DNA of 64,000 bases, taken from positions 124,001-188,000 of the forward strand of contig JAOALB010000108.1 in assembly GCA_025331125.1 (NCBI GenBank), written 5' to 3'. Position 1 is the first letter of the stretch, and every line of letters starts with the position of its first letter. Positions 44,326 through 56,462 of the stretch are shown one piece after another. This DNA is from Mycogone perniciosa. Lineage: Eukaryota > Ascomycota > Sordariomycetes > Hypocreales > Hypocreaceae. Under the pieces are notes generated by a model. It saw only the letters and a list, made by a program, of their open reading frames with translations. It made no database searches and had not been told where the DNA came from. The translations under genes were made by a program, and so were the position numbers.

Positions 44326-47300
44326 CCGTTACTGAGGTTGACACCCATGGAGCTAACAAGCAATTTCATGCATTGCGTGTCACATCAACCAGAGCCTCAT
44401 CGAATGTGCGGCCGCATCAGCCTTGACCATAGCGTTCCCAGAGACACACCTCTACCCTGGGAGGAATAGATGTAATCACGCCATGTTAGGACACCTTCTA
44501 GGACCATCAGGAACCCGGTATTGACTAATTATTGCCACAGTTAGGGTAAGAAATGGTGTCATAGAGCTTGTTTGGGCAGTACACAATGTTCCAGCGCCTA
44601 CCTAGTCGTCAGGGATAGTACATAGTACCCATTTAAAAAAGAATAATAAAAGAGAGTATGTCCGTATGCAAGGATGGAAGGGTCTACCAGTGCAAGGGTG
44701 GGGGAATGGCTGCCAAAGTCTTTGATGAGGGCGAACGCACTGCTGACTTGCCCGGCTTCATGGGGTAACCTTCGTCGTCAGCAACATCCGGACCACCGAG
44801 AGAAGAGAAATGGAGCTGACGTTTGCAGAATTTCCCACCTGAGGTATCCCACTGCGGGCACCTCATCCGCGTACGCTCGACTGGAGTTCAATTAGACTCT
44901 ACCTCGGAACTCCCTTGAACACCTACTAACAGCACCCCGACTGCAGATCAGAAGCACAGCCATTTTTCGTAAATGCTCCATACGGTTTATCTTTGAGCGT
45001 GAACGGACATCTCGTAAACACCCCGAATCTTGTCAGATTCTTGGATTGAGAAGCTCGACGCCATGTGAACACCGACTCAGACTTAGAACTCTTGTGGGGC
45101 TATCCGCCTCTTGGACTTCAGTTCTGCGTTTTCGCTAACCTCGATTCTCTAGGCTCAACGTCTTCGTCCATACCCTCAGCAAACTCGGCCTTGAGTATAT
45201 TTACTTTGCAAGACCAGATAGCTGTATTGACGGAATATCTGTTCATAGCAGCTGACAGAATATGGGGCTCAAGTTGGCAAACAGGACGAGACTGGTTTTG
45301 GGAGAAGATGGGATTCAGGACATTAGTGTTGGTAATTGACCCAGATTACCCCAAACTTCAGAGATTCTCTAGCATCTCTTTCGACCTCTACGCACATTGG
45401 GTATTTAGCTGGAGGTGCTAACCTATCGTCCTCAAGTCATCCCAATGGCGGAGGGAAGCATTTTTTGCATACCACGCCTTGGGCGACACGCCATTACTGA
45501 CTAAACTCTCACAACTAGACGAGTAATAAAGCCGCTGCCATGCTAGCTAAGGAGCTGAATAAGCTATTCTCCATCGCCTTCGGGAAGAATTGATACATAT
45601 ATCCACAGAATGCCAGCAATGGATAATGCTAATTATTTTTCTCCATACAGCTTTTTGCCAGAAGGCACGATGAAAGAGCGCTCTTCGGAAGCTCTCGCCC
45701 ATCCCTTCTGAGTTCAAAGACAAAGTCGTCTGCTTGGCTGACGATGGTATTGTGAGAGGAAGATTGTACGTGACCATCTCCCAATTCTTGCAAGAGCATG
45801 ACAGTCTGATTTAGGACTGGGACCACCCACACTCTGGCTTCCCAACTTAGAGAACTTGTAATAAGCACGGTCCCAGGGACACACCATTCACTACTCATAG
45901 AATAAACTGACTCGTTGCCCAAGACCTCCACACCCACGGCAAGACGCGGCAAGAGATGACTGACCTCATTCAATGTGACACTTCAGTGTTCCAAACACTT
46001 GAGGTCTTGAAAGCAGCTTGTACGATATAGAAGCGGCCTCCGATCCACTTCGTATATCTAGCCCCGTATTATGCTACGGAGGTTGACGTCTGAAGAACTC
46101 CGTGCTCCGTATTACAACACATTACGGAGGATAATTATTTCTCCGTACGGATGGTAGTGGCACGTGCCATTCTGCCGTTACTATGGGCGGTGAGAAGAAT
46201 TTGAATCAAAGATCTCCAAAATCCACGTCAGCCACAGCCCTGTAATGGCATTCCCTCTCCACCAATAGCCATTACGCTGGCGTCGCTCCGCAGCACGCGA
46301 TGTCGGCTTATTTATAAGGTAAGAAAGAACCTTAACACTAGGGTGGAGCCACACAAGCCAACGGCTGTTTCAGCGGTCTCTTCCGTTCTGTCCTGTCTGT
46401 CTCTTCACTGCGCCTTGTGACGCTGACACTGGCACTGGCATTTGATATTGGATGACGCGTCTCATCTCTTGTTGCCAAGCCGGTCCCCTGCATTTCATTC
46501 GTTCTGAAGAACCCAGCAACCATGATGATTTCAAGGGCTACCGCCACTCCCTGTTTCTTGGCACCCCCTAGCTTTTGTCTTTTCTCCAGCTAGTACGAAG
46601 TACTACTAACTAGCATTCCAACAATACGAGTCCCAGGCGCTCTCTACCTCTACGAGTACTCGTACGAGTACTCTGTGCCCGAAGGCAAAAAAAAAAGCAA
46701 TTGTCTCGTCCCATGCGTCCGGCTTGCGAACTGCCAGCATCACCCGTCAAAGGCTGAACAGGACCAAACCGAATGGTGGCACCCATCGAACATATATCCA
46801 AGTCTTTCCCTCGTTTTAATAACAGCCTTCAGCCACTTTCAGTTGCCAAGCATTCCATCTCCAACGCAAGTCATGCACTGCCCTCCGCCCAGCGTCTTGA
46901 CTGCTTGGCCAAGACTCACAAGCGCCCCAGCGATCCAACCCGCTCAAACACTTGATTGTTTGGCCTGGCCATTGGCACATCACAATGTCAGCCTTTAAAT
47001 ACTACTGCATCAGCTGGTCTGGAGGCCATGTGCCCCCTGTGTAACAACAATGCTGCTGCCCCCGACCCACCAATTCGCCTGACCCAAATCTTTCATCCTC
47101 CGAGTTGTTTCTGTGCCCACCTGTCGTCTGTCTCATCTTTCACCACTACCAGCGTCTGGTCCCCATTGTAATTTTCCTTGATGGTTCCTCGCCTAGGTTC
47201 TGATTGACCGCATACTCCCACTCCGTCTGCTGGCGAGACGTCCAAAGAAGCTTTCCAGGCCTAACCTTAACCTTTATTGACGCTCGTTTGATAACCGCAC

Positions 47301-47409
47301 ACATTTTTTTTCTTCTTTCCCTCTGCCTGTAGTAGCATACACATGCTATTTCGTTGTAATTTCTTCCGTTTATCAGCTATATTTCGTCAATCTCTGTCAT
47401 CATAGAGCC

Positions 47410-48999
47410 ATGCCATCATCACGTTCGGGGCTCGCGGCTCCAGCTGCTAGGCTACTTCTTGCAGCGACATATTTGTTCAATGGCGCAGAAGCCGTGTACA
47501 AGATCGATACTCCCGGTAGGTCAATATCCGCAGAGTCATTTTCACCTGTCATCATTCTAACAAGCCATTTCTCTGTACAGAAAATATTCGCGAGTCGGCT
47601 CGCACCCTCGCTTACGACATGATGCTCTTCTACCAGGGCAACAAGACGGGCGAAATCCCTGGTATCCTGCCCGGGCCGCCTACCGAACACAAAGGCGATT
47701 ACTACTGGTGGGAAGGAGGCGCAATGATGGCCACATACGTCGACTACTGGCATCTCACGGGCGATTCCAGCTACAATAATGTCGTCATGGAGGGCATGTT
47801 GCATCAGGTTGGCGAGCACGAGAACTACATGCCTTTGAACCATACCGCATCGCTAGGGAACGACGACCAGGGCTTCTGGGGCATGTCCGCCATGCTCGCT
47901 GCCGAAAACAAATTCCCAAATCCGCCCGACGACAAGCCTCAGTGGCTCGCTCTAGCTCAGGCTGTGTGGAACACACAAGCAGACCCTAGCCGCCACGACG
48001 AGACCTGTAACGGAGGTCTGCGATGGCAGATCCCCTTCTCTAACGCAGGATACAACTACAAGAACAGTATGCCAGATTGATATGTGCCATCTTTGACCTC
48101 GCTAACACGATACAGCTATTGCCAACGGCTGCTTCTTCAACATCGGCGCTCGTCTTGCACGGTATACGAACAACGAGACCTACGCCAAACATGCTGAAGC
48201 CACCTGGGACTGGCTCTGGGGCGTCGGCTACATAGATCCTGAGAGCTGGTTTGTCTATGACGGCGCCCACGTTGAGAAGAACTGCACGGATGTCAACAAG
48301 GCCACTTTTTCCTACAATGCCGCCGTCATGGCCCAGGGTGCCGCCTTCATGTATAACTATGTATGTGAAGCTTCTTACCTTCAATCCCCTCATCTGCCCC
48401 CAACTAACTACGACTAGACCGATGGTTCTGAAAAGTGGAAGAAGCGCGTCGACAACCTCGTCGACGCTCTGCTCAAGAACTTCTTCCCCAAAGACATTGC
48501 CTACGAAGTTCCTTGCGAAGGTCGCAAAGGTGCTTGCACCCCTGACATGTTATCCTTCAAGGGTTATGTCCACAGATGGCTCTCTGTCATTACTCAGATT
48601 GTCCCCCATACGCGCAATAAGATTATCCCCATCCTACGCAAGTCGGCCGAAGCGGCTGTGAAGCAGTGCACAGGCGGTGCGTCGGGTAGAGTGTGCGGGT
48701 TCTACTGGAGTGACGGCGAATTCGTGGATCCCGCTGTCGATAAGACTACCGGTGCCGGCGAGGCCATGAACGTGCTGGCCGCCGTCTCCAGCCTGCTCAT
48801 CGGCGATGCGAATCCACCAGTCACCAACTCGACAGGTGGAATTTCTCAGGGCAACCCGAACGCAGGCTTAGGAAATGACAACGGCCAGAGAGAGTTGAAA
48901 CCGATTACCGCCGCCGACAAGGCTGGAGCCGGTATATTGACCTTCCTTCTTTTGGGTACCGTCATAGGCACCTTTGTTTGGGTAGGAATTTTTGAGTAA
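47410..48999 (+). CDS. GH76 cell-wall mannosidase/transglycosidase, DFG5/DCW1 family
   Basis: Four exons (47410-47515, 47581-48066, 48116-48360, 48418-48999) give 472 residues. A signal peptide (LLLAATYLFNGAEA, cleavage near residue 30) precedes YKIDTPENIRESARTLAYDM, the usual mature start. Family motifs include YYWWEGGAMM, the catalytic aspartate pair in LGNDDQGFWGMSA, CNGGLRWQI, NTIANGCFFNIGARLARYT, and FKGYVHRWLSVI. A Ser/Gly/Asn-rich spacer and a C-terminal hydrophobic helix (AGAGILTFLLLGTVIGTFVW) suggest GPI or transmembrane anchoring. These proteins act outside the plasma membrane on alpha-1,6-mannan or GPI glycans and link mannoproteins to the wall. Intron 1 splits the codon after TP. 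Length and motifs look complete. Confidence 0.93.
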
Positions 49000-49660
49000 A
49001 CGAGGTAGCGATGCTCATGGGCGTTTCTTGTGGCGTAGTTTTTGCTTGCTTGGGTTTTCGACGAGTGTACGGATCATAAACTTGGCGTTCTTTTCGGATT
49101 TATTTGGTTAGGGAAGTGTTGTCTTGTAAATATCTGGCATTCGAGCCAAGAAAGCCGTCTCTTGACATACTTGTATGAGTCTGAGCGATTTGCTCTTTGG
49201 GTTAGCATTTAGATATATGTTGTACAAACAGCAGTAAGAGGAGACATGAATAACACAAATGGAGACATCATCTCGCTGGAAACGATTCTCCTAAAACTTC
49301 CGTTCATGGTCACAGGCACAATGGTACGGAGGCTGACGAAGGGCGCCTTATAGCAGCAAAATTCAGAGCTGAGCCTCTTGTTTGGAAATCGCTGGTTGAT
49401 GCCTCCGCGATACAGGCAATACTTATCGATCATCAATCATGTCATACGCGATGCAGCGTGTCGCTGAAAATATGGAGTATAGAGGCGCATAAATGTTAGA
49501 TCACGTGATCACGTGTCGAGGGGAACACGTGATACTCATCTCGCGTTCACCACTGCTCCAGCTGGACATGTGAGAAGTTGGTCGGTTCACTTCGCTTCAT
49601 CGCCTTGACGACACGAGCCAACAAGAAATCCATCACAATCTATCAAAGACTACCGCAGAA
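49000..49660. promoter_or_regulatory. Intergenic region with three CACGTG boxes before the 2EXR gene
   Basis: CACGTG occurs at 49502-49507, 49510-49515 and 49526-49531; the first is within a perfect 12-base palindrome GATCACGTGATC (49499-49510). Such boxes are targets of bHLH factors such as Cbf1 types. They lie 130-160 bases before the 2EXR ATG. No gene is seen here. Confidence 0.6.
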
Positions 49661-51454
49661 ATGGTGCAGGGGCCGATTGCAGTTGAGAATTTTGATCTCT
49701 TGGATGTTGAGGCTTCCGATGATTCTGATGATGACAGCTACGACTCGGCTGCTGAGGACGAGTTTTGGAATGGACGAGATCCTGATGATTACGATGAATC
49801 GGAGGGAGGAGATGGAGACAGCCGAACTTTCACCAAGTTTGGGGAATTACCTCCAGAACTCCGCGATCGAATCTGGGAGTTGGCATGTGTGGACCTGAAC
49901 CACCCTCGTATCCTTCATTTTCAACTATTCGAACGCCTAGAAAAGGGCCGCCGTCGTTCAAATATGCAGCAACCATTCGCCGTGTATGCGGCACCGTATC
50001 TCACATTTCAGACTGTGACAGCCCGGACTATTATGGCTGTCAATCGAGCAGCTCGACGCGTGGCCCTTAGAGCTGCCCCTGACACTCTCAAAATGAACGA
50101 TCCAAATAACCCCCGAGGCTATGCATGTGTGCATTTCAACAAGGAACACGACGTGGTTATGATCGATGGTTTAGATGGTCTCCGTCAAGACACAACCTTT
50201 GAACTTGAAGGCTTTGCGGATGATGTCAAACAACTGGCCATCCGCTTGTGGGATTTTGCTGAGGTTGTCAATGGCGCTGACCTTAACCTCATACCATGCT
50301 TAAAGCAATTTTCCAACCTCAGCCGAATTTTCATTTATGGGGATGAAGGCGATTTCGGTACTATTCGCAACACCATCTGGTGTGGCTCCGACTTTGTCCA
50401 TGTGTACGACTTCGTTCTGATCGAGCGATTTCCCATATCCAGGCTGCGCATGCCCATAAAAGTATGTTGGCCCGATGTGGATAACCATCCCGACTATGCC
50501 AAGGCCGAAACCTGCACAGCCTTTGACCAGACATTGCCTCCGCAATTTGAGACAGAACTCTCAGAGATAGGCATTCAAGCATACCCCATGATCATGTTTG
50601 AAGGTAGCCCAAGCCTTGCACGATTTGAGCACCTGGAGACCAAGTGGCAACTATCCTTGGGCGATGTATTTCCTGATCTGGATGAACTCGGAGATTCTTC
50701 GAGTATTGGGGACGATGATGACGACTTGCGCGAATTTGACGAGTACGACGAGGATGAGTACGATAGCGACGGCATATACGACGGTCCTATCGAAGAGGCG
50801 ACAGACTCCGAGGAGGAGGAGGAGTATTCAAATGAACACCGTGGATCCGTGCTTCGTTACTTCCCACCTAACATATTCGATCGCGCAGACAACGAGTCCT
50901 CAGATGAAAGTGAGGGACCTGTGGCAAACTTTTCCAGCCCCGAGCCTGAATCCGGCGACGATGAGGATGAGGCATCCACAAAGGGTCATGATCCCGAACC
51001 TACGGTGCCACGATCTAATAAACGGCGTATTGTCACTGACTCTGATGACGAAGAAGCTCCAGAGACCTCACGAGCCAAGCGCGTCCGGACAAGCCGCATT
51101 GTGACGTCGGACTCGGAGGAAGACGGCGGTACTACCGGTGATGTGAGTAGCGCGACGGTAAAGGTAGAGGATGATGACTCGTCCTCAGAATCAGAGGACT
51201 CTGAGGACGACGCTGAGAACAGAGATGACGAGGAAGAAGAGCCCGTGCCGAAGCGCAAAAGCCTAGCCGAGAGGCTTCGAATTCATCGTGAAGCGCACCC
51301 GGTGTCTTCATCTGACGACGGCGAAAGTGATGATGATGATGAGGACGACGATGAAGACGATGATGAAGAATCCGGAACCGAGGACGGCTTGATTGACGGA
51401 ATTGCAGAGGAATCTGACGACGGATCTGACGACAGCGAGGACGATGAGGAATAA
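49661..51454 (+). CDS. 2EXR-domain protein with very acidic C-terminal half
   Basis: One intronless frame of 597 residues. After an acidic start (residues 15-55), FTKFGELPPELRDRIWELAC opens a 2EXR domain (about 55-180), a fungal module of unknown function with PPELR.RIW as hallmark; RTIMAVNRAARRVAL is its middle helix. From about residue 345 to the end the chain is mostly Asp, Glu and Ser, with KRRIVTDSDDEE and KRVRTSRIVTSDSEED as basic islands that may be nuclear signals. Long acidic Ser-rich tails of this kind are typical of histone-binding or chromatin-linked proteins and CK2 substrates, but a function is not shown. Three CACGTG boxes lie just upstream. Confidence 0.85.
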   Translation: MVQGPIAVENFDLLDVEASDDSDDDSYDSAAEDEFWNGRDPDDYDESEGGDGDSRTFTKFGELPPELRDRIWELACVDLNHPRILHFQLFERLEKGRRRSNMQQPFAVYAAPYLTFQTVTARTIMAVNRAARRVALRAAPDTLKMNDPNNPRGYACVHFNKEHDVVMIDGLDGLRQDTTFELEGFADDVKQLAIRLWDFAEVVNGADLNLIPCLKQFSNLSRIFIYGDEGDFGTIRNTIWCGSDFVHVYDFVLIERFPISRLRMPIKVCWPDVDNHPDYAKAETCTAFDQTLPPQFETELSEIGIQAYPMIMFEGSPSLARFEHLETKWQLSLGDVFPDLDELGDSSSIGDDDDDLREFDEYDEDEYDSDGIYDGPIEEATDSEEEEEYSNEHRGSVLRYFPPNIFDRADNESSDESEGPVANFSSPEPESGDDEDEASTKGHDPEPTVPRSNKRRIVTDSDDEEAPETSRAKRVRTSRIVTSDSEEDGGTTGDVSSATVKVEDDDSSSESEDSEDDAENRDDEEEEPVPKRKSLAERLRIHREAHPVSSSDDGESDDDDEDDDEDDDEESGTEDGLIDGIAEESDDGSDDSEDDEE

Positions 51455-51932
51455 GTGTTTCTTGTTCTTTTTTCTTCTTTTTTTTCGGATCTTGCTTGTG
51501 CTTATTCTAGATGTTTTAATATCTCGAAATTCCGGGGTCTTTTTACACCCAAGTCATTGTACAATAGCTCTCGCACAATGCAATCGGAGTCGGTGGTTTA
51601 ACCGTCCCCCCCCGCTGACCAAAGCTCAACACACTGCACAGCCTTCCATGTCTCGACTCGTCCACAACATTACTGGTGGCAATTGATGCTTGCAAACCAG
51701 CAAACCCCGACCATTAAACTGAGTGATATCATAAATTCATCTAATATTACCGGTTTGGTGCGAATTGACGCCGTTCTTGGCTGCAGTTAGACTTTCAAGC
51801 TTGGCTCCTCGGCATGACGTAACATGACGCCTTTGAAGAAGATGCTGTCATCCAGCTAACAAAAGCGTATAACTTATTCAATGAGATTTCTAGATCATAC
51901 ATTTTGCAAGTCAAACTCACACACTTGTCACG
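51455..51932. other. Intergenic, no gene seen
   Basis: Starts with a T-rich stretch (about 51468-51486) after the 2EXR stop. No gene is supported. Confidence 0.5.
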
Positions 51933-53230
51933 ATGAGCCTTCCGCCACAGTCCAGGATACATAATAGCATCGCTCTGCAGAATTTCGGTTCGCAATGGTT
52001 TCTACTCCCTCAGGGGACTGGCATCCTAGCCCTCGTTCTATATCAGTTGGAGTACCAATTTCGCGGATTGGGAATCATCTCCGTTATTTTCTGGATTACA
52101 AACATCACTCTGTTGTCAATCTTCACGATTATATACATCGCCCGATTCATCATATCGCCAAAATATGTAATCCGCCACATTCTCAGTGATACCACTGAGG
52201 CAGCATGTCTCGCCAGCTTCGGCATTTCCTTGACCTCGGTCATTCAGATGCTATCACTCGTCGTCGTACCCAGCTGGGGCGGTCCCACATGGGGCCTGGT
52301 GGCCTATATCCTCTGGTGGGTGAACCTTGGTATGGCTGTCGTGTCTTGCTTGGGACTACCTCTCCTCTTTATCCACTCCATCCACGAACAAGGTGGATTC
52401 ACCAAGAGCCTGACACCGACTGCGCAACTGCCTATCATCGCGGCCCTGACATCGGCCGCTGGTGCTGGAACGCTGTGCCAATCCGCCATGCTCAGCACAA
52501 AGCAGCAAATCCCAATGATAGTAGTCGCATATTTAGAAATCGGGCTTGGTCTTCCATTGGTGCTGGCGCTTGACGTGTTATTCCTAGTACGCATCTTGCT
52601 TCCCCAGCAGACGGAAGCAAGCACAGAACCACAAGCGAAGTCGCTGGTCTATACTCACATGGTTTTGTGCGGGCCGTGGGGGCAGAGTAGCTTTGCCCTC
52701 CAAGTATTAGGCATGGCCCTGCTGCGGCTGCAAAGTGATCTAGACGAACATCCGTCCTTACAATCCGGAATCTTGATCTCAAGCCAAGCCGTCGGCCCCA
52801 TAGCGTACGCAAGCATGTTCATTGGATTGATAGTCTGGGGTCAAGGAACATTTTGGTGGGTGTTTGCAGTTGGTCGCATTACCAAGTATGCATTAAAATG
52901 CATTAAGGGGAGAACCCGTTTGTTGTTTGGTATCCCGACGTGGTCGATCATCTTTCCTTGGGTAAGGGTGCATTTACTCCCGAAGCAACCCGATAAAGCG
53001 CTTTGATCTGCGAACTGACTGTCGGAAAGGGTGTGTACACGAATACCGCTGTGCAGCTGGGTAAGCTCCTTGATTCTCCAGTTTTGAAGGTCTGGTCCAC
53101 CGTGTTGGCTGCTCTCCTCGTCATCATGTGGCTTCTTCTCGCGGCCTTGACTATCCGAGGTGTTCTTCTTGGCACCCTTCTAGGTTATGAGCGAGGATGG
53201 AGACGGAAGCTGAACGGAGAGACTGCTTAA
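51933..53230 (+). CDS. TDT-family transporter (malate / sulfite-type, voltage-dependent anion channel fold)
   Basis: Two exons (51933-52961 and 53030-53230) give 409 residues with about ten hydrophobic helices. Family marks are FGSQWFLLPQGTGILALVLY in the first helix region (the PxGTG turn), WWVNLGMAVVSCLGLPLLF, LPIIAALTSAAGAGTL, and the late FWWVFAVGRIT...WSIIFPWGVYTNTAVQLGK, which corresponds to the conserved 'FP.G.Y..A...LG' segment and spans the intron. The fold is that of Mae1 malate carriers and Ssu1 sulfite exporters, at the plasma membrane. The substrate cannot be told, and no sulfur or organic-acid gene is adjacent. A short second frame starting at 53003 is simply its last exon. Confidence 0.88.
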
Positions 53231-53356
53231 GTCGAAGCGATCGTTAGCGGCGGTAAGCCAAAAATTGCAGTTTGGATCGCTCGACTGCGATGCGCACTTT
53301 ACTACAAACGGCTTCTGAATCAACGCCTCCTTTGACGGGAGAAATTGGTGCACTCC

Positions 53357-55620
53357 TTATTCTCTAAACATCTCTAGTAGCTTTTGCACTGGCCAGGCGC
53401 GCGCATCTCGGTATTTCTCCACGACACCTCTGAGCGCTTGCCGTTCATAGCGATCGGTAAAGAAGTCACCGTATAACTGAATGCTAATGGCTGCGTTGAG
53501 AAGTGCCGGTGGGGACGCAGGGTGGCAAAGGGCGATGCCACAAAGCTCAAGCAAAAGTAATCGAACATCATTCTCAGCCTTTCTCCAGTTCCCGCGCGAG
53601 GCAGATTGGGCCCTAATGAGGTGTTGGCACATCAATCGATACAGGAAGTGAGGTGAAGCTTACCTCAGGAAAGGATTCTCGGCAACAAGCACCGACTTGG
53701 CCATGATGCCCTGCTGAATGCTTGTGACTTCGATGTTGGACCCATACCAAATTGTGGGGAAAATTTCTCCCCTAGACTTATCTGCCGGCCGTTGGAAGAT
53801 GGGTTGGAAGTGACTTAGGATATCGCGCTCAAGGTGTTCTTGTTGATCCATCAGTCTCACTTAGAGGAGCCAGCAAGGTTAGTTGATAGACACAAGCGCG
53901 GCGGTGCAAATACAAGGTGCTCACTTACGCCATTCTCGTTCAGATCCATCTTCCCAGCGCCACTTTGCAACCTGAACAGTGTGCATCACCGTCTTGTTTG
54001 CATTAGAAGCGCTGTGCCATAGTTCCGCGGCGGGGATAAGCTGCGGTGGCTGTCTGCGGGTGAAGGAGTGGTAGATCTCCTGCCGGAGAGCCATCCAATA
54101 CGCTGCCTGGATGAGACTCCTTCTGCCAAATAATGCTTGAGATGCCGAACTCCTCAACACAGCGTTTATGATGGCAAGGAAGTTGACTTGTTGGCCAGGT
54201 GGGGATTGATCGCTGCCTTGACCGGTGTTTCCATTGTGACTTCCTGCAGAGTCTTCTTCATCGTCTATCTCTTCAAGCTGACGGAGGATGACAGCAGTAG
54301 CAATGACGCTGTCTCGGTACTCGTCGTCTTCAACATCGTGAAAATGCCGGAAGGCAGGGATAGACTTCAACATGTACTCCACTGCGTCGTGCTCACTGAG
54401 ATTCGGGAGGAGTTGCCCATGGTACAAAATGCCTCCGGCTGTCTTGTATTGAGGGAGTCTACTGAGATGGCGGGCTGCGACCGCAAAGATTGCGTTCAGC
54501 AAGTGGGGATGATGACGGGCCCGTACTGGTACGACCACTTGAAAATGACGATTCTCGTCACACAAATCGAACTGCCCAAGAGTTAATGCACAATAATAGC
54601 ATCGATATTTGTGAGTACAACACTCACCCAGTGCGCTATCTCTTCGACAAAATACCGGAGAAGGCAGGCCTCTTGGACATCCTCTAAAGGGAACTGGCGT
54701 TGGACTTGGTCTCGATGAGAGGACACCACACCCGGTACATGGCGGTGGTGTAGAGATAAGGAAGAGGTAGAGCCTGTGTCTGAATGTCTTGGGTAAGTCG
54801 TGGGGGAATAATGGCTGTGAACTTGCACATATGGTGGCATATGAGGGCTGCCGACAGATCCAATGGAGTGTTGCTTTGGGCGCGGCTCTATTATAGAGCC
54901 TCCATACTCCGTATGATCATGGGAAATGCGACTTTCAGGTGTGTTCTCCTCTGGTTCCTGACTTAAGTGGGGTGAGTGATTCCTCAGCGAGGGTGCTGGT
55001 GATGATACTTGGCCCGTATTTGCCTCGTGGGTCGACTGGCTGTCGGTAGAAGCTGCTGTGGTTGCAGACCATGATTCAGATATGTCATGCAGAAGTCCGG
55101 GACTGGCCGGATCTGAACCGCGAGCTACGCCCTTGGTATGAAAACGAACTGTGTGCTCGGTCAATACCGCAACGCATGGGTGAATATAGGTGAGAGATGA
55201 AGGGCCGATTACATACAATGCTTCACCTCACTGTTGACCCACTTCTGCTCCTTGGAAAAGTTGGCAGCCGAGCCGTGGCGGAAGACGGTCCTCTTGGTGG
55301 GACGAGTGCACGGAAGAAGTTTCGACTGGCAGCGACGGCACTTGGGGCGTTCCTCGTCACCTACACGAAGGCCAAGAAGATGTTGCGTTAGCAATCCACA
55401 GCGGCTCAGACACAACGGACCAGTCACGTCACAGGTAACACCGTAACGGACAGGGAAGCCCGTTCCGGGTTCACATTGTGCCATCTCACATTTGACGTGT
55501 TTCTCTGCAGACGGGCAAATGTCAGATCAGCATTGCAGCGCTTCGAGTCCGCACCGCGGCTCGGGAATGACGGAATGACGGACCTTTGCATTGGAGACAT
55601 GGATGCTTTACAGCAGGCAT
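53357..55620 (-). CDS. Zn(II)2Cys6 transcription factor with DNA-binding domain split by a 15-base microexon
   Basis: Seven exons (55584-55620, 55490-55504, 55217-55360, 54628-55148, 53929-54571, 53664-53859, 53357-53612) total 1812 bases, 603 residues. The zinc cluster is assembled from the first three exons: CLQCK, then a five-codon microexon region giving EKHVKC, then DEERPKCRRCQSKLLPC, which gives exactly C-x2-C-x6-C-x6-C-x2-C-x6-C at residues 8-35. A basic stretch PTKRTVFRHGS follows. The middle exon is rich in Ser, His and Pro (probably disordered). The rest resembles the Fungal_trans_2-type regulatory region (NAIFAVAARHLSRL, FGRRSLIQAAYWMALRQEIY, QPQLIPAAELW). It acts in the nucleus. 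Neighbours are the TDT transporter and a GFA protein; targets are unknown. Confidence 0.88.
55490..55504 (-). other. 15-base microexon in the zinc-cluster domain
   Basis: Flanked by CTGCAG on the acceptor side and GTGAGA on the donor side. Without it the Cys spacing of the zinc cluster fails. Confidence 0.7.
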
Positions 55621-56462
55621 TACCTATTCGGACAGTCCTCCGCAGAGGTCACGGATAACATGTGCAGGAATCCAACAAAGCAGCCAAGCCTCACACAACT
55701 TCGCGGGCACGTTCAAGACATTCAATGGTGGTAGTGTAGTGGAGAGATGAATGATGAATGGATGCATCTGTTCACAGGATGATGGTGAGGGTTATAGGCG
55801 CCGAGATTCGCCTGACTAGGCAAAAATACATGCCTGGGCTGGTGGGACTCTGTTTAGTAAGCACGGCGAAGATTACCCTCTGGGGCAGTAGTACATACTA
55901 CTACTAATAGTACTACTGCTCTGCTTCATACTACCTACGACTTCAGAAGCTCGCAAAACCCATTCTCAACAATGATTGGCATTATCCAGGAAATAAATAT
56001 AGATAGATAAAATATCCAGCCTATATATACTCAAGGTCATGCGTATTAATACCACATACCATCCGCTGATTCTTTTTCTTTCATTGCTTGTCAGCTTGTC
56101 AGCTTCGTCTCATCATCTGAGGCTTACTAATACTCCGTACTTCATACTACTACTGTATCTTCTCGTGACGAAAAAAACGCGGGGCCGCGCCACGCTAAAC
56201 AAGTTCCTGCAGCTTGCTGAGTTTTGCGCTGCACATGATTGGACACTGAATTTCTGCAACATTCACTAACAGCGGGTACCTTTAGCCACTTTCGTTGAGG
56301 CTGAGCGATGACGGCGCCACAGCCTTGTGAGGCGTTTTGAGGATATGCCACCAAACGCCAAATGAAAGACTTGGTAATATTAGTATCGTGCAAATACATA
56401 GCCAGAGTCTCAACTCTCCTTGTCCTGCTTCAACACCCGAACCCACCCAATCAGTCATTTCA
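55621..56462. other. Divergent intergenic region
   Basis: Between the head-to-head regulator and GFA genes. It contains TACTACTA repeats (about 55890-55915) and TACTCCGTACTTCATA near 56130. No gene seen. Confidence 0.5.

Larger units (their letters stand above)
42704..47409. other. 4.7 kb gene-poor region; promoter of the DFG5-like gene at right end
   Basis: Frames at 45065-45421 (plus) and 45629-45973 (minus) are open for more than 110 codons but show no domain, start context or splice support. The region holds an 11+1+11 palindrome (43351-43373), a cluster of GGAATGTG repeats (about 44263-44325), and CGAGTACT repeats (about 46651-46674). The last 600 bases are pyrimidine-rich, typical of a long fungal promoter and leader. 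Confidence 0.5.

Noticed and set aside
45065..45421. Plus-strand frame of 118 codons
   Set aside because: It begins with a non-ATG codon, has no splice support, domain or signal peptide, and sits in gene-poor DNA.
45629..45973. Minus-strand frame of 114 codons
   Set aside because: No recognisable family and no supporting exon structure.
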